This document shows, piece after piece, positions 33,166-41,970 of a stretch of DNA of 64,000 nt. This stretch comes from Amarobacter sp964507025. GTDB taxonomy: Bacteria > Chloroflexota > Dehalococcoidia > Tepidiformales > Tepidiformaceae. The position numbers were made by a program, and so were the translations under genes. Each line of letters opens with the position of its first letter. Position 1 is the first letter of the stretch. A model generated the notes under the pieces. The model saw only the letters and a program-made list of their open reading frames with translations. It did no database searches and was not told the origin of the DNA. The DNA is taken from the NCBI GenBank assembly GCA_964507025.1, contig CAZDOK010000003.1:186001-250000 (forward strand), in the 5' to 3' direction.

Positions 33166-33759
33166 ATGGACCCGAACGTGATCATCAACCGCATCGTCCG
33201 GCTCGCGAAGCTGGACACATCGGTGTTCGACGAGGTACGGGACGACCCCGCCGAACTCATCCCGGCGCTCATCGTGGCGGGCGTGAGCGCACTCCTGGCC
33301 GGCCTCGGCTCGTTCCTCTGGTGGCAGTTCAATTTTGACTACTCGCCCGATAGCCTGTTCCTGAACACCTTCATCCTGGGCAGCGTGTTCCTGGCTGCCA
33401 TGTACGCGATCTGGGTGCTCCTCGCCTACGTCGTGCTCGTGCAGGTCTACAAGGCTTCGGCCGACCTCCAGTCGCTCTTCCGCACCATGGGCTATGCCGC
33501 ATTTCCGCTCGCCCTGTCACTCCTGATGTTCATCCCGGTGCTGCACCCGGTGTTCGCCATCGTGCCGCTGGTGCTCGTCTTCGTGATGTCCATCTATGCC
33601 GTCCAATCGGTCACGAACGCTGACTCGACGCAGGTGGTCATCGCGAACACCGTGGGGCTCACCGTGATGGTCCTGGTCCTCGGCATCGTGGCGACCTCGA
33701 ACGACTTCCCGGATGCCCCGATTGGCGCCGGCCTGTTCAACTGGATACCCAGCGTCTAA
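33166..33759 (+). CDS. Yip1-domain-like membrane protein
   Basis: A 197-residue protein with a soluble helical N-terminus (VIINRIVRLAKLDTSVFDEV) and about five transmembrane helices containing a Yip1-like central run (FRTMGYAAFPLALSLLMFIP). Yip1-type proteins are widespread in bacteria with no clear role. It has an AGGAGG ribosome site in the TGCAGGAGGCAGC leader and is followed by a strong terminator. Confidence 0.72.
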   Translation: MDPNVIINRIVRLAKLDTSVFDEVRDDPAELIPALIVAGVSALLAGLGSFLWWQFNFDYSPDSLFLNTFILGSVFLAAMYAIWVLLAYVVLVQVYKASADLQSLFRTMGYAAFPLALSLLMFIPVLHPVFAIVPLVLVFVMSIYAVQSVTNADSTQVVIANTVGLTVMVLVLGIVATSNDFPDAPIGAGLFNWIPSV

Positions 33760-33781
33760 CCGGGTTCTACCCGTACGCGGC

Positions 33782-33809
33782 AAGCCAGGCCGTGCACCGG
33801 CCTGGCTTT
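33782..33809 (+). terminator. Terminator after the Yip1-like gene
   Basis: AAGCCAGGCCG and CGGCCTGGCTT pair over a TGCAC loop, an eleven-base stem followed by TG. Confidence 0.8.
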
Positions 33810-33886
33810 GCCGTGTGCGCTGTTTCACACCGCTGGCTCCGGCGCCCTGATGGCGCCAAACGGGTGATGTCCTACGCTACCCGCTC

Positions 33887-35116
33887 ATGCCGCGGGACTA
33901 CGTAGCCGTCGCCCACCGCAACACGCGTCTGTACTACGCGTTCCTGTTCCTCATGGAGTTCGGGTTCTGGATCGGCATCTGGATCAAGTACCTGACCGCG
34001 GTCCGCGAGCTCGAACTCAAGTACATCCTCCTCATGGATATGCCCTTCTGGCTGGTGATGGCCAGCCTGGAAGCGCCGTTCGGTGCGCTGGCCGACCGCG
34101 TGGGACATAGCCGTGTGCTCGCCCTGGGCGCCGCGGTCTACGCGCTTACCATTCTCGGATTCGGGTTCACCACCAACTACTGGATGCTCTTCGCCGACTA
34201 CATGCTCTGGGCGGTGGCTGGCGCCTGCCGCAGCGGTGCAGACCAGGCGCTCGTATACGACTCGCTGAAGCAGGCGGGCCTGGAGTCGACGTTCTCGAAG
34301 ATCGCCGGGCGCGGGTTCGCCGTCTCGATCACGGCCAGTACCAGCGGCGTCATCCTTGGCGGTCTGCTTGCCACGCTCACCAGCCTCGCGTTCACGGTGC
34401 AGGTGAGCTTCATCGGGCCCGTCCTCGCGTTCTTCGTTGCCATGGCCATGATCGAGCCCCACGTCCAACACGAATCGCGCCGCTACCTCGAACACCTGCG
34501 CAGTGGCATCGCCTACGCATGGCACACGCCCCAGGTGCGCTACTCGGTGCTCATGAGCTCGGTGATCATGATGGCCGCCTTCGCCCCTGTGGTGCTCGTC
34601 CAGCCGTTCCTCATCAAGCACGAGGTCGCGACAGGGCTCTATGGCGTCTACCAGGCGCCGCTCCGCATCTTCGCGGTGATCGCTGCAATCGTCGCCTACC
34701 GGGTGGTTGCCAGCGCAGGGCGCCCGAAGATCATCGCCGCCGCCTGCGCTGGGATGATTGCCGCCTTTCTCGGCCTCGCGGCGTTCGATGTGCAGCCGGC
34801 CTTCGCCTTCTTCGCGCTGCCGGCGCTCATCCAGGGCCTCGTCCGGCCAACCATGGATAGCTACATCAACGAACAGACCCCGAGCGACCGTCGCGCGACG
34901 GTACTCAGTATGTCGGCGCTGGTCCTCAGCGTTGAGCTCGCCTTCTTCGAGCCCATCATCGGGTTTATCACGGATGACGTGTCGATCCAGGCGGCGTTCG
35001 CGTTCGTAACCGTGTTCTTCGCGGTGGTGATGCCGGGGCTCTACCTGTTGTGGCGGCGGGCGTATGTGCCCCACCCCGTGCCCGAGCCGGCTGCGGCCCC
35101 GGTCGTGGCCGCCTGA
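33887..35116 (+). CDS. Major facilitator superfamily transporter
   Basis: A 409-residue transporter with about 12 helices. The loop 2-3 region LADRVGHSRVLALG and FGFTTNYWMLFADYMLW are typical of the superfamily, and the domain break falls near residue 200. TACGCT lies eight bases before ATG 33887 without a ribosome site. It ends one base from the convergent esterase gene. The substrate is unknown. Confidence 0.85.
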   Translation: MPRDYVAVAHRNTRLYYAFLFLMEFGFWIGIWIKYLTAVRELELKYILLMDMPFWLVMASLEAPFGALADRVGHSRVLALGAAVYALTILGFGFTTNYWMLFADYMLWAVAGACRSGADQALVYDSLKQAGLESTFSKIAGRGFAVSITASTSGVILGGLLATLTSLAFTVQVSFIGPVLAFFVAMAMIEPHVQHESRRYLEHLRSGIAYAWHTPQVRYSVLMSSVIMMAAFAPVVLVQPFLIKHEVATGLYGVYQAPLRIFAVIAAIVAYRVVASAGRPKIIAAACAGMIAAFLGLAAFDVQPAFAFFALPALIQGLVRPTMDSYINEQTPSDRRATVLSMSALVLSVELAFFEPIIGFITDDVSIQAAFAFVTVFFAVVMPGLYLLWRRAYVPHPVPEPAAAPVVAA

Positions 35117-35117
35117 A

Positions 35118-36053
35118 CTAGGTCAGCGCCTCGCGCAGGGCTTGGCAGGCCTCGGCGACTCCGCGCTTGCCCCCGTCGAGGATTGCCGAAAGCTGCATGA
35201 AGACGTGCGGCTGATCCTGGTAGACGCTCAGCCTGGCCGGTACCCCCGCCGCCTCCAGCGCCTTTGCGAAGAGCTTCGAGTCGTCGAGCAGTGGGTCGAG
35301 CGTGCCGACAATGAGCCGTGCTGGCGGCAGCCCGCGCAGGTCGCCCTTGATCGGGGCGATGTACGGGTCGTCCACACTCGCTCCGCCGGAAAGGTAGTGG
35401 CTGTAGAACCACTCCATCGACTTCCGGGTGAGGATCTTGCCCTCGCCGTTTTCGATGACAGAGGGCAGGTCGTTGTCGATGGTGAAGGCGCCGTAGAGCA
35501 GCAGCTGCAGCCGCGCCGCCGGACCGCCCTCATCGCGAAGACGGAGCATGGCGGCCGCGGTCAGGTTGGCGCCCGCGCTATCTCCACCGACTGCGAACCG
35601 GGATCCATCGGCGTTCAGCTCTCCGGCGTTTGCAACCGCCCAGCGGATTGCCGCCACGCAGTCATCGAGCGGCGCGGGGGCCGGATGCTCGGGAGCGAGG
35701 CGGTAATGCACGCTCACGACAACAACGCCGGCGCCCTCCGCGAGCTCGGCGCACAATTTCGCGTGCGTCGCCGGAGAGAAGATCACCCAGCCGCCCCCGT
35801 GGAGGAACACCAGGAGTGGAAAGGGGCCATCACCCTGCGGGGTGAACACCTTCACCGGGATCTCCCCAGCCGGCCCCGGGATCGACCTGTCGGCGATTGC
35901 GATGGAGTCCGGCATTGGCTGGTTGAAGGCGGCGAACGACACTTCGGCGTTCGCACGGGCGACGTCGGCGGGCAAGTCCCACATCTGTGGGGCGCCGGTC
36001 GCCTGGGCCTGCGCGGCCATCATCTGGAGCAATGCTTCGACCTGGGGATCCAT
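35118..36053 (-). CDS. HSL-family alpha/beta-hydrolase esterase
   Basis: A 311-residue GDXG-family esterase or lipase. Motifs are VFLHGGGWVIFSP (oxyanion HGGGW), FAVGGDSAGANLTAAAM (nucleophile GDSAG) and a late VGTLDPLLDD for Asp and QPHVFMQL for the catalytic His. ATG 36053 with GAGGTG upstream is chosen over a start 49 codons earlier that is Arg/Pro-rich. It probably acts on short-chain esters. It follows the MFS gene at 36.1-37.5 kb on the same strand. Confidence 0.88.
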   Translation of the reverse strand: MDPQVEALLQMMAAQAQATGAPQMWDLPADVARANAEVSFAAFNQPMPDSIAIADRSIPGPAGEIPVKVFTPQGDGPFPLLVFLHGGGWVIFSPATHAKLCAELAEGAGVVVVSVHYRLAPEHPAPAPLDDCVAAIRWAVANAGELNADGSRFAVGGDSAGANLTAAAMLRLRDEGGPAARLQLLLYGAFTIDNDLPSVIENGEGKILTRKSMEWFYSHYLSGGASVDDPYIAPIKGDLRGLPPARLIVGTLDPLLDDSKLFAKALEAAGVPARLSVYQDQPHVFMQLSAILDGGKRGVAEACQALREALT

Positions 36054-36129
36054 GGGGGCACCTCGGATATGCAGCGATGGCCGGACTATACCGGTCCCTT
36101 TCCGACGGAAAAGCGCTGGGCCTGGTGTC

Positions 36130-37539
36130 TCAGTTCCCGCCCCCGGCGGCCTCCGCGGCCCGGCTCGCTCGTTCTGCCTGCTTCGCGATGAACTCGCCAA
36201 GCACGCGCTGCACGTCGGCCGCAGCGTAGTGTGTCGCTCGCCACATCAACACCGCGCCAACCGACCCGGCGACGACGGTGGCCAGGACCATGCCGTAGCG
36301 CAGGCCCTCGCCCTCGGTGGCATCGAACTGCGCCTGGAAGAGCTCGGAGACGACGCCTACCACCACCGGAGCGAGCGCTCCTCCGAGCACTGCCAGGGCA
36401 AGCCCAAACGCGGCGAACGCCTGGGCGCGGATGTGCGGCGGCGACGCCGCGGCGATGATATTGATGAGCCCGGGAATGCCCAGCGATGTGACGAAGGCGC
36501 CCGCCAGCAGGAAGAACAGCGAAACGGCAGCGCCCTGGATGGCGAACCCGATCGTCCAGGTGACCGTCAGCACGATGGTGGCGACAAGGCCCATGCGCGC
36601 CAGGAAGGTCATGCCGCGATTCAGCCAGCGGTCGGCCAGCGGGCCACCGTACCACGTGCCGATGAACGCGCAGAGGGCCAGGCCCGCGAGCGCGTAGCTC
36701 GCTTCCTGCGCGCTGAAGCCGTAACGCCGCTCGTAGAACGCGGGAATCCAGAACACGACGCCTGAGAGCATGAACCCGAACGCGGCGTTGGTGAGGATGA
36801 GGTAGCGCAATGTCCTGTTGCGCGCGATGGTGCCGAGGCTGCGGCGAAAGCCCCACTTATCCTCTGGATCGGCGAGGAACTGTTTGAGCATTGGATTATC
36901 GACCGCTGCATCTTTCAGGTCGGCCTCGCCGCGCGCGGGCTCGCGCAGGCGCAGCGCGTAAAGGCCCATCAACAACCCCGGGATGGCGGCCGCAAGGAAG
37001 GCCCAGCGCCAGCTCGCCGCGGCGATGATTGCCCCGCCGATCACCGCGCCGAGAACCTGGCCGAGCGGGTTGGCCGAGCGGTGGTACCCCAGGGCCCGGC
37101 CCCTCAGGCGGATCGGGTAGTAGTCGGAGATGAGGCTGCCATGCGTTGGCCCGATCGTGCCCTGGCCCGCGCCAAGCAGGGCGCGCGTCAGGAAGAGCTG
37201 GACGAAATTCTGGGCCGCGGCCGCCGCCAGGCCGGCAAAGCCCCAGACCACCGCTCCGATCGAGAGGATGTATCGGCGGCTCCAGCTATCCGCCCAGTTG
37301 CCCGCCGGCAGCGAAAGCAAGCCCGTGATGAGCACGACCGCGAGCGGCAGCAGCCCCACCGTCGCGTCGGAGAGCTCGAAGTCCTCCCGGATGCGGTCGA
37401 GCGACACCGCGAGCACGGCGCGGTCGAATTCGTCGACGGCGTTGAGGATGAACAGCACCACAAGGGGGCCGAGCCCCGCCTGGCGGAGGGTGCGGGCGTG
37501 GTGCGAGGGATCGTCATTCGCCTCCGGGGGCACCATCAT
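36130..37539 (-). CDS. Major facilitator superfamily transporter (Spinster-like)
   Basis: A 469-residue transporter with about 12 helices. The domain features are NAVDEFDRAVLAVSLDRIRE, LLSLPAGNWADSWSRRYIL and GRALGYHRSANPLGQVLGAV, resembling sugar- or spinster-type MFS proteins. A hydrophilic central loop of about 40 residues separates the two halves. TATCGT lies seven bases before the ATG. It precedes the esterase on the same strand, a possible uptake-hydrolysis pair. Confidence 0.85.
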   Translation of the reverse strand: MMVPPEANDDPSHHARTLRQAGLGPLVVLFILNAVDEFDRAVLAVSLDRIREDFELSDATVGLLPLAVVLITGLLSLPAGNWADSWSRRYILSIGAVVWGFAGLAAAAAQNFVQLFLTRALLGAGQGTIGPTHGSLISDYYPIRLRGRALGYHRSANPLGQVLGAVIGGAIIAAASWRWAFLAAAIPGLLMGLYALRLREPARGEADLKDAAVDNPMLKQFLADPEDKWGFRRSLGTIARNRTLRYLILTNAAFGFMLSGVVFWIPAFYERRYGFSAQEASYALAGLALCAFIGTWYGGPLADRWLNRGMTFLARMGLVATIVLTVTWTIGFAIQGAAVSLFFLLAGAFVTSLGIPGLINIIAAASPPHIRAQAFAAFGLALAVLGGALAPVVVGVVSELFQAQFDATEGEGLRYGMVLATVVAGSVGAVLMWRATHYAAADVQRVLGEFIAKQAERASRAAEAAGGGN

Positions 37540-37587
37540 CGCTGAAACGATACGCGATGGCCGTGATGGGTGCGTACCGTGGCCTGC

Positions 37588-38301
37588 TTAGAGCCCGGAG
37601 GCCGCCTGCTCATCGAGCACCACCTCCAGGTGGTCGTGTCGTTGCAGGAAGGACGCCGGGCATTCGGAGGAGACCGGGCTACGCAGGGCGCGGGCGATGA
37701 CGCCGGCCTTCGCGTGGCCATTGGCGAGCAGTACGACGCAGCGGGCGGCTAGCAGTTCGGCCATGCCAAGGGTCAGGCCACGCTCCGGGGTGTCGGCTCC
37801 CCAGCAGGCAGCCGCGCTCCGGCGGGACTCCTCGTGCAGGCTCACGGGTCGGGCGCCGCTGTCCGCTCTGCTGCCCGGTTCGTTGAACGCGACATGGCCG
37901 TTGATCCCGATGCCAAGCACAGCAACATCGAGCCCGCCGGCGGCGGCGAGCCTGGCGGCGAAGGAGGACGCTTCCCCGTACGGGTCGCTTGATTGCGGTT
38001 CGAACTGTTCGACCGCAGGTGCGCCCGGGATCGCATCCCAGTGCCGCACGAAGTAGCTGCGGTTCGAACACGGATGCTCGCGCGGCCCCACGTACTCGTC
38101 GATTGCGACGGGGCGCCACAAAGAGACGTCGAGCTCCCCTCGACTGACAAGCTCGCTGAGCTCCCGGTAAAGCCCGAGGGGCGTCGACCCGGTCGGCAGG
38201 CCGATGACCGGGCGCTCGAAGCCGGCGGCGAGGGACAGCACTACCGCGGCGGATGCCCTCCCAAATTCAGCGGCCGGGACCACGTGGAGTGCTGGCGCCA
38301 T
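37588..38301 (-). CDS. nagB: Glucosamine-6-phosphate deaminase
   Basis: A 237-residue NagB that converts glucosamine-6-phosphate to fructose-6-phosphate and ammonia. Motifs are VIGLPTGSTPLGLYREL, VAIDEYVG, VLGIGINGHVAFNEPGS and the later LANGHAKAGVIARAL. The ATG 38301 overlaps the stop of the upstream hydrolase by one base. It is in an operon with a metal-receptor-like protein and a hydrolase, not with nagA. Confidence 0.92.
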   Translation of the reverse strand: MAPALHVVPAAEFGRASAAVVLSLAAGFERPVIGLPTGSTPLGLYRELSELVSRGELDVSLWRPVAIDEYVGPREHPCSNRSYFVRHWDAIPGAPAVEQFEPQSSDPYGEASSFAARLAAAGGLDVAVLGIGINGHVAFNEPGSRADSGARPVSLHEESRRSAAACWGADTPERGLTLGMAELLAARCVVLLANGHAKAGVIARALRSPVSSECPASFLQRHDHLEVVLDEQAASGL

Positions 38302-39227
38302 CAGGCCGTGACGGGCTCATGGAGGAACGCGAGGACCTCCTCGAGGAACGCCTCGGGACGCTCTTCGGCCACCAGGTGGCCAGCTTCCGGGATGGCGGCG
38401 TGGCGGGCGCCGGGGATGGCCGCCGCGAGCGCCTCGCCCCGCTCCGGCGGGATGGCGGTGTCGCTTGCGCCGCTCAGGACCAGCGTGGGCGCCGTGATCG
38501 CGGCGAGGTTCACCGGCGTCTCGTCTCGGCTTGCGGCGGCCATCTTGCGCACGGCGGCGACGGTGCCCGGGAGCAGCAAGGGATCGATGTACCCGCGCAT
38601 CACCTCTTCGGTCGCGTAGGCGCGGTCGTGGACCATGCGGGCGAGTGCGCGCCGGCCGAGCGCGTACATGGCCGAGGGAGAGCGTTGCGCGACGCCCATG
38701 AGGGCGAACATCGGCCCGGCAGCCATGCCCCGTCGGCGAGCCCCCGGCGCCTCTCCGGCATTGACCGCCGCCACGAGCACCAGGCGCTCCACCCGGCCGG
38801 GGTTGCCGGCCGCGACCCGCTCGGCGATGGCACCTCCCATCGAGTGTCCGATGAGCGTCGCCCGCTGGATGCCGAGCAGGTCCATCAGGGCGACCACGCG
38901 TTCGGCCTGTGCGGCCTGGCCGTAATCCAGTGCGGGGTCGCGGTCGCTGAAGCCGAAGCCGGGCAGGTCGAGGGCCACGACCCGGTGCGTTCGTGCCAGG
39001 TCAGGGAGGATGCGACGCCAGCTGAACGTGCTGCCGGCGAAGCCGTGGATGAGGATGACCGCCGGGCCCGAGCCTTCGTCGATGTAGTGAACTTTGGCGT
39101 CAGCGGCATCGCGGATAATCCCTTCGGGGAGGGGCGCCTGCCATGGGGCACGGCGCTTCCAGGCCACCCAGCCCCCGGCACCGGCGGCGGCCAGTGCGCC
39201 GCCCAGCACGAGCGCCTTGCGTTTCAC
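38301..39227 (-). CDS. Membrane-anchored alpha/beta hydrolase
   Basis: A 308-residue hydrolase with an N-terminal helix (ALVLGGALAAAGAGGWVAW), then the alpha/beta domain: VILIHGFAGSTFSW, TLIGHSMGGAIAERV (nucleophile), an LVLSGASDTAIP acid and EAGHLVAEERPEAF (His). The start GTG 39227 overlaps the upstream stop (GTGA). It most resembles haloalkane dehalogenase or bromoperoxidase-like esterases in sequence style, but no substrate can be assigned. It is translationally coupled on both sides. Confidence 0.82.
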   Translation of the reverse strand: MKRKALVLGGALAAAGAGGWVAWKRRAPWQAPLPEGIIRDAADAKVHYIDEGSGPAVILIHGFAGSTFSWRRILPDLARTHRVVALDLPGFGFSDRDPALDYGQAAQAERVVALMDLLGIQRATLIGHSMGGAIAERVAAGNPGRVERLVLVAAVNAGEAPGARRRGMAAGPMFALMGVAQRSPSAMYALGRRALARMVHDRAYATEEVMRGYIDPLLLPGTVAAVRKMAAASRDETPVNLAAITAPTLVLSGASDTAIPPERGEALAAAIPGARHAAIPEAGHLVAEERPEAFLEEVLAFLHEPVTA

Positions 39228-39943
39228 CTGCTCGCCTCGCTGAACAAGCTCCGCAGAATGCGCATGCTCTCGGCCATCCTGGGGCCGTACCACCATAGCA
39301 GCTTCCCATCGACTATCCGCGCGGGCGCGATCGCCTCGTACATTGCGACATGCTGCTCCTTGAACGGGTACGGCTCATCGGGGAGGAGTACGAGGTCCGG
39401 ACCCAGGGCGACCACCTCGTCCCGGGTGACTTCAGGGTAGCGCGGCCGATCGGCCAGCACGTTGATGGCCCCGCACCGCACCAGGATGTCATGCCCGTAC
39501 GTCTCGCTCCCGAGCCCCATCAAGGGCTCGTGCCACACCGCCACGAACACGCGGGCCCGGTCGGCGGGCAAGGGCTCACGCAGCACCACGGCGACATCGC
39601 GCGCAAGCTCCCATCCGCGGTCTTCCATACCGAGCCGGGCCGCGATGTCGACCATCGTTCCCATGGCGTCCTCGACCGAGTTGGGGTCGGTAACCAGGAC
39701 GTCGAGCCCTGCGAGCCGAAGCGCCTCCACATCCTCGCGCCTGTTCTCTTCCCGGTTGGCGATGACCAGGTCCGGTGTGAGGGCGGCGATGGCGGCGATG
39801 TCCGGGTTTTTCGTTCCGCCCACGGCGGGCACCGTCCGTACCTCCGGCGGTTCGACGCAAAACCGGGTGCGCCCCACCAGCGAAGCCGGCGCGAGCTCCC
39901 ACACGAGCTCCGTCAAACTCGGGACGAGCGACACGATCCGCAT
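39224..39943 (-). CDS. Cobalamin/metal receptor-like protein without signal peptide
   Basis: A 239-residue helical-backbone metal-receptor (BtuF-like) protein. It starts directly with MRIVSLVPSLTELVWEL and has a VGRTRFCVEPPE loop, PDLVIANREENRREDVEALR and WWYGPRMAESM. Unlike the importer lipoprotein at 12.4 kb it has no signal or lipobox, so it is cytosolic. Similar signal-less members are annotated as cobalamin-binding proteins. A -10 box lies six bases before ATG 39943. It heads an operon with a hydrolase and nagB. Confidence 0.8.
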   Translation of the reverse strand: MRIVSLVPSLTELVWELAPASLVGRTRFCVEPPEVRTVPAVGGTKNPDIAAIAALTPDLVIANREENRREDVEALRLAGLDVLVTDPNSVEDAMGTMVDIAARLGMEDRGWELARDVAVVLREPLPADRARVFVAVWHEPLMGLGSETYGHDILVRCGAINVLADRPRYPEVTRDEVVALGPDLVLLPDEPYPFKEQHVAMYEAIAPARIVDGKLLWWYGPRMAESMRILRSLFSEASR

Positions 39944-39949
39944 GGGGAC

Positions 39950-39955
39950 AGCGTA
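39950..39955 (-). promoter_or_regulatory. Leaderless -10 box of the signal-less receptor gene
   Basis: On the minus strand TACGCT lies six bases before ATG 39943, with no ribosome site. Confidence 0.55.
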
Positions 39956-39970
39956 CTCCGGTAGTACAAC

Positions 39971-39998
39971 GAAGGCTCCCACCGGCGTGGGAGCCTTC
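39971..39998 (-). terminator. Terminator of the htrA-like gene
   Basis: GAAGGCTCCCA and TGGGAGCCTTC pair over a six-base loop, an eleven-base stem lying just past the htrA-like stop. There is no U-tract. Confidence 0.75.
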
Positions 39999-40022
39999 GT
40001 GCAGCCGGGACGGGAAGGATTG

Positions 40023-41135
40023 CTAGTTCGGCGGTGTGCCGAGCGTAACCTCGGTGGTCTCCTTCTTGCCGTCTCGATAGAACTCAACGGTCACCGTGTC
40101 GCCAGAGCCGTGTTCGATGAGTGCAACGGCGAGGTCGGCCTCGGTGTTGATGTCGACATCGCCGATTCGGACGATGACGTCCCCGGTGCGCAGCCCGCCG
40201 GAGGCGGCCGGGCCGCCTGGAGTCACGACATCGAGGACGACGCCGCCTTCATCGGGGATGCCAAGCTCCCGTGCCTTTGCCGACCGCAGCGCTTCGAAGC
40301 CCGAGATGCTCAGGAAGCCGCGATTCACCCGGCCGTTCTCCTTGAGCTGGGTCACCACCGCCTGTGCCACATCGGAGCCCACCGCGAACCCGATGCCGAC
40401 TGCCTGTGTCCCGGTCGAAGGATTCGGGGCAATGGCCGTGTTCACGCCAACGACCTGTCCCAACATGTTCAAGAGCGGCCCGCCGCTGTTGCCATGGTTG
40501 ATCGCGGCATCGGTCTGGATGGCGCCGAGGATCTGGGTGTTCTCGCGGATCGCCCGGTTCTTCTGGCTCACAATGCCGCGCGTGACGGAGAACGCTCCGC
40601 CCTCGCCCCCGTCAAGGTCGAGCGCGTACCCCATCGCCACCACATCCTGGCCGACCACAACCTCGTCGAGGTCGGCGAAGGGGAGTGCCTTCAGCCCCGA
40701 GGCGTCGATCTTGAGGAGGGCGAGGTCGGAGCGCGCGTCGGTCCCGACGACGGTGGCGTCGTAGGTGGCGCCATCGCTCAGCGTGACCTCGATGCTGCTC
40801 GCGATCCTCCCGGTGAGCGAGTTCTCGACGACGTGGTTATTGGTCAGGATGTAGCCATCACCATCGACAACGAAGCCGGTGCCCACGCCCGTGCCCGTCG
40901 CGATGCGCACCACGGAGGGCTCGGCGTACGCCACGAGCTCGGCGGTGGTCATGACATTGCTCTGGCGGACCTGGGTTGGGGTGTTCGATGCCGGCTCGCC
41001 GGTTGCGGCCGGGGCGGTGGACTCGGCGTCCCCGTTCTGGGGGGCGGTGGTTGGTTCGGAATCGGAACAGGCGGCGCCCGCCAGCAGCGTAAGCGCGAGC
41101 AATCCAGCGCCGATGGGACGAATCAGTCCGGGCAT
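40023..41135 (-). CDS. HtrA/DegP-type lipoprotein serine protease
   Basis: A 370-residue extracytoplasmic quality-control protease. The lipobox ends at Cys23 (GAAC), followed by a Pro/Thr linker. The trypsin-like domain has catalytic His101 (LTNNHVVE), Asp137 (ARSDLALLKI) and Ser217 (NHGNSGGPLLNM). A single PDZ domain spans about 275-365. A GGAGAG ribosome site precedes ATG 41135. It is near the ECF sigma/anti-sigma pair that may mediate envelope stress, though not obviously co-regulated. Confidence 0.92.
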   Translation of the reverse strand: MPGLIRPIGAGLLALTLLAGAACSDSEPTTAPQNGDAESTAPAATGEPASNTPTQVRQSNVMTTAELVAYAEPSVVRIATGTGVGTGFVVDGDGYILTNNHVVENSLTGRIASSIEVTLSDGATYDATVVGTDARSDLALLKIDASGLKALPFADLDEVVVGQDVVAMGYALDLDGGEGGAFSVTRGIVSQKNRAIRENTQILGAIQTDAAINHGNSGGPLLNMLGQVVGVNTAIAPNPSTGTQAVGIGFAVGSDVAQAVVTQLKENGRVNRGFLSISGFEALRSAKARELGIPDEGGVVLDVVTPGGPAASGGLRTGDVIVRIGDVDINTEADLAVALIEHGSGDTVTVEFYRDGKKETTEVTLGTPPN

Positions 41136-41290
41136 GCGTATCTCTCCGGGGTTAGTCGTTTGGACGTGTCACTCGTAGTTTTCGACATGTGGTGGGAGTC
41201 CCCGGTAAACGGCAAGGGGCCTTTCGTATGGCGAGGTAAAGGCGGTGGCCGGGCAAAAGGGCGGGTGTATCATGCCCATCGAGGGTAGCT

Positions 41291-41956
41291 ATGGCCTGGA
41301 ACGGGAATCCGGACACACCTGGTATACGTAACATGGGCAGGACGGTTGAATTCAGCCGCCCCGCCGAGGCCGAAATCGCCTCTCGCGTCGACTGGCCGGA
41401 TGAAGCCCTCATGCTCGCGATCGTTGCCCGCGACGAACATGCCTTCAGCGTTCTCTACGACCGGTATGTGGACCTCGTCTATTCGGCGTCGTTCCGTGTG
41501 CTCGGCGATGCCCAGCTTGCCGAAGATGCCTCGCAGGATGTTTTCGTGCGGCTGTGGCGCCGGCCCGAAACGTTCATCGCGGAACGCGGCCGGTTCATGA
41601 GCTGGTTGATGAGCGTGACCCGAAACCGGGCCGTCGATGAGCTCCGGGCCCGGGGACGGCGCCGCAAGCGCGAAGGCGGGCCGCTTGGCGAGCCCGATGA
41701 AGCCGCCGAGCCCGTCTTTTCGACCGAGCTCATCGACCCGTTGCATTCAGCTCAACTCCATGAGGAGCAGGCGACCGTGCGGCGGGCGCTCGCCGCGCTC
41801 CCGCGGGAGCAGAAGCTATGTCTCGAGCTCGCCTACTTCGGCGGGCTTACGCAGCAGGAGATCGCGGCGCGCCTCCACGAGCCGCTTGGCACCATCAAGA
41901 CGCGTATCCGCCTGGGCATGCAGAAGCTGCGCCGGGCGCTCGAAGAGAAGGTATAG
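41291..41956 (+). CDS. ECF sigma factor with downstream anti-sigma
   Basis: A 221-residue extracytoplasmic-function sigma factor. Region 2 (about 48-110) has DRYVDLVYSASFRVLGDAQL and AEDASQDVFVRLWRRP; region 4 (about 162-215) has ALPREQKLCLELAYFGG and the TQQEIAARLHEPLGTIKTRI helix-turn-helix. The loop between is Glu/Pro-rich. TATCAT at 41268-41273 may be its -10 box. It overlaps nothing and precedes the anti-sigma gene by 14 bases, a SigK/RskA-like pair. The inducing signal is unknown. Confidence 0.9.
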   Translation: MAWNGNPDTPGIRNMGRTVEFSRPAEAEIASRVDWPDEALMLAIVARDEHAFSVLYDRYVDLVYSASFRVLGDAQLAEDASQDVFVRLWRRPETFIAERGRFMSWLMSVTRNRAVDELRARGRRRKREGGPLGEPDEAAEPVFSTELIDPLHSAQLHEEQATVRRALAALPREQKLCLELAYFGGLTQQEIAARLHEPLGTIKTRIRLGMQKLRRALEEKV

Positions 41957-41970
41957 GACAACCAGCGGCC

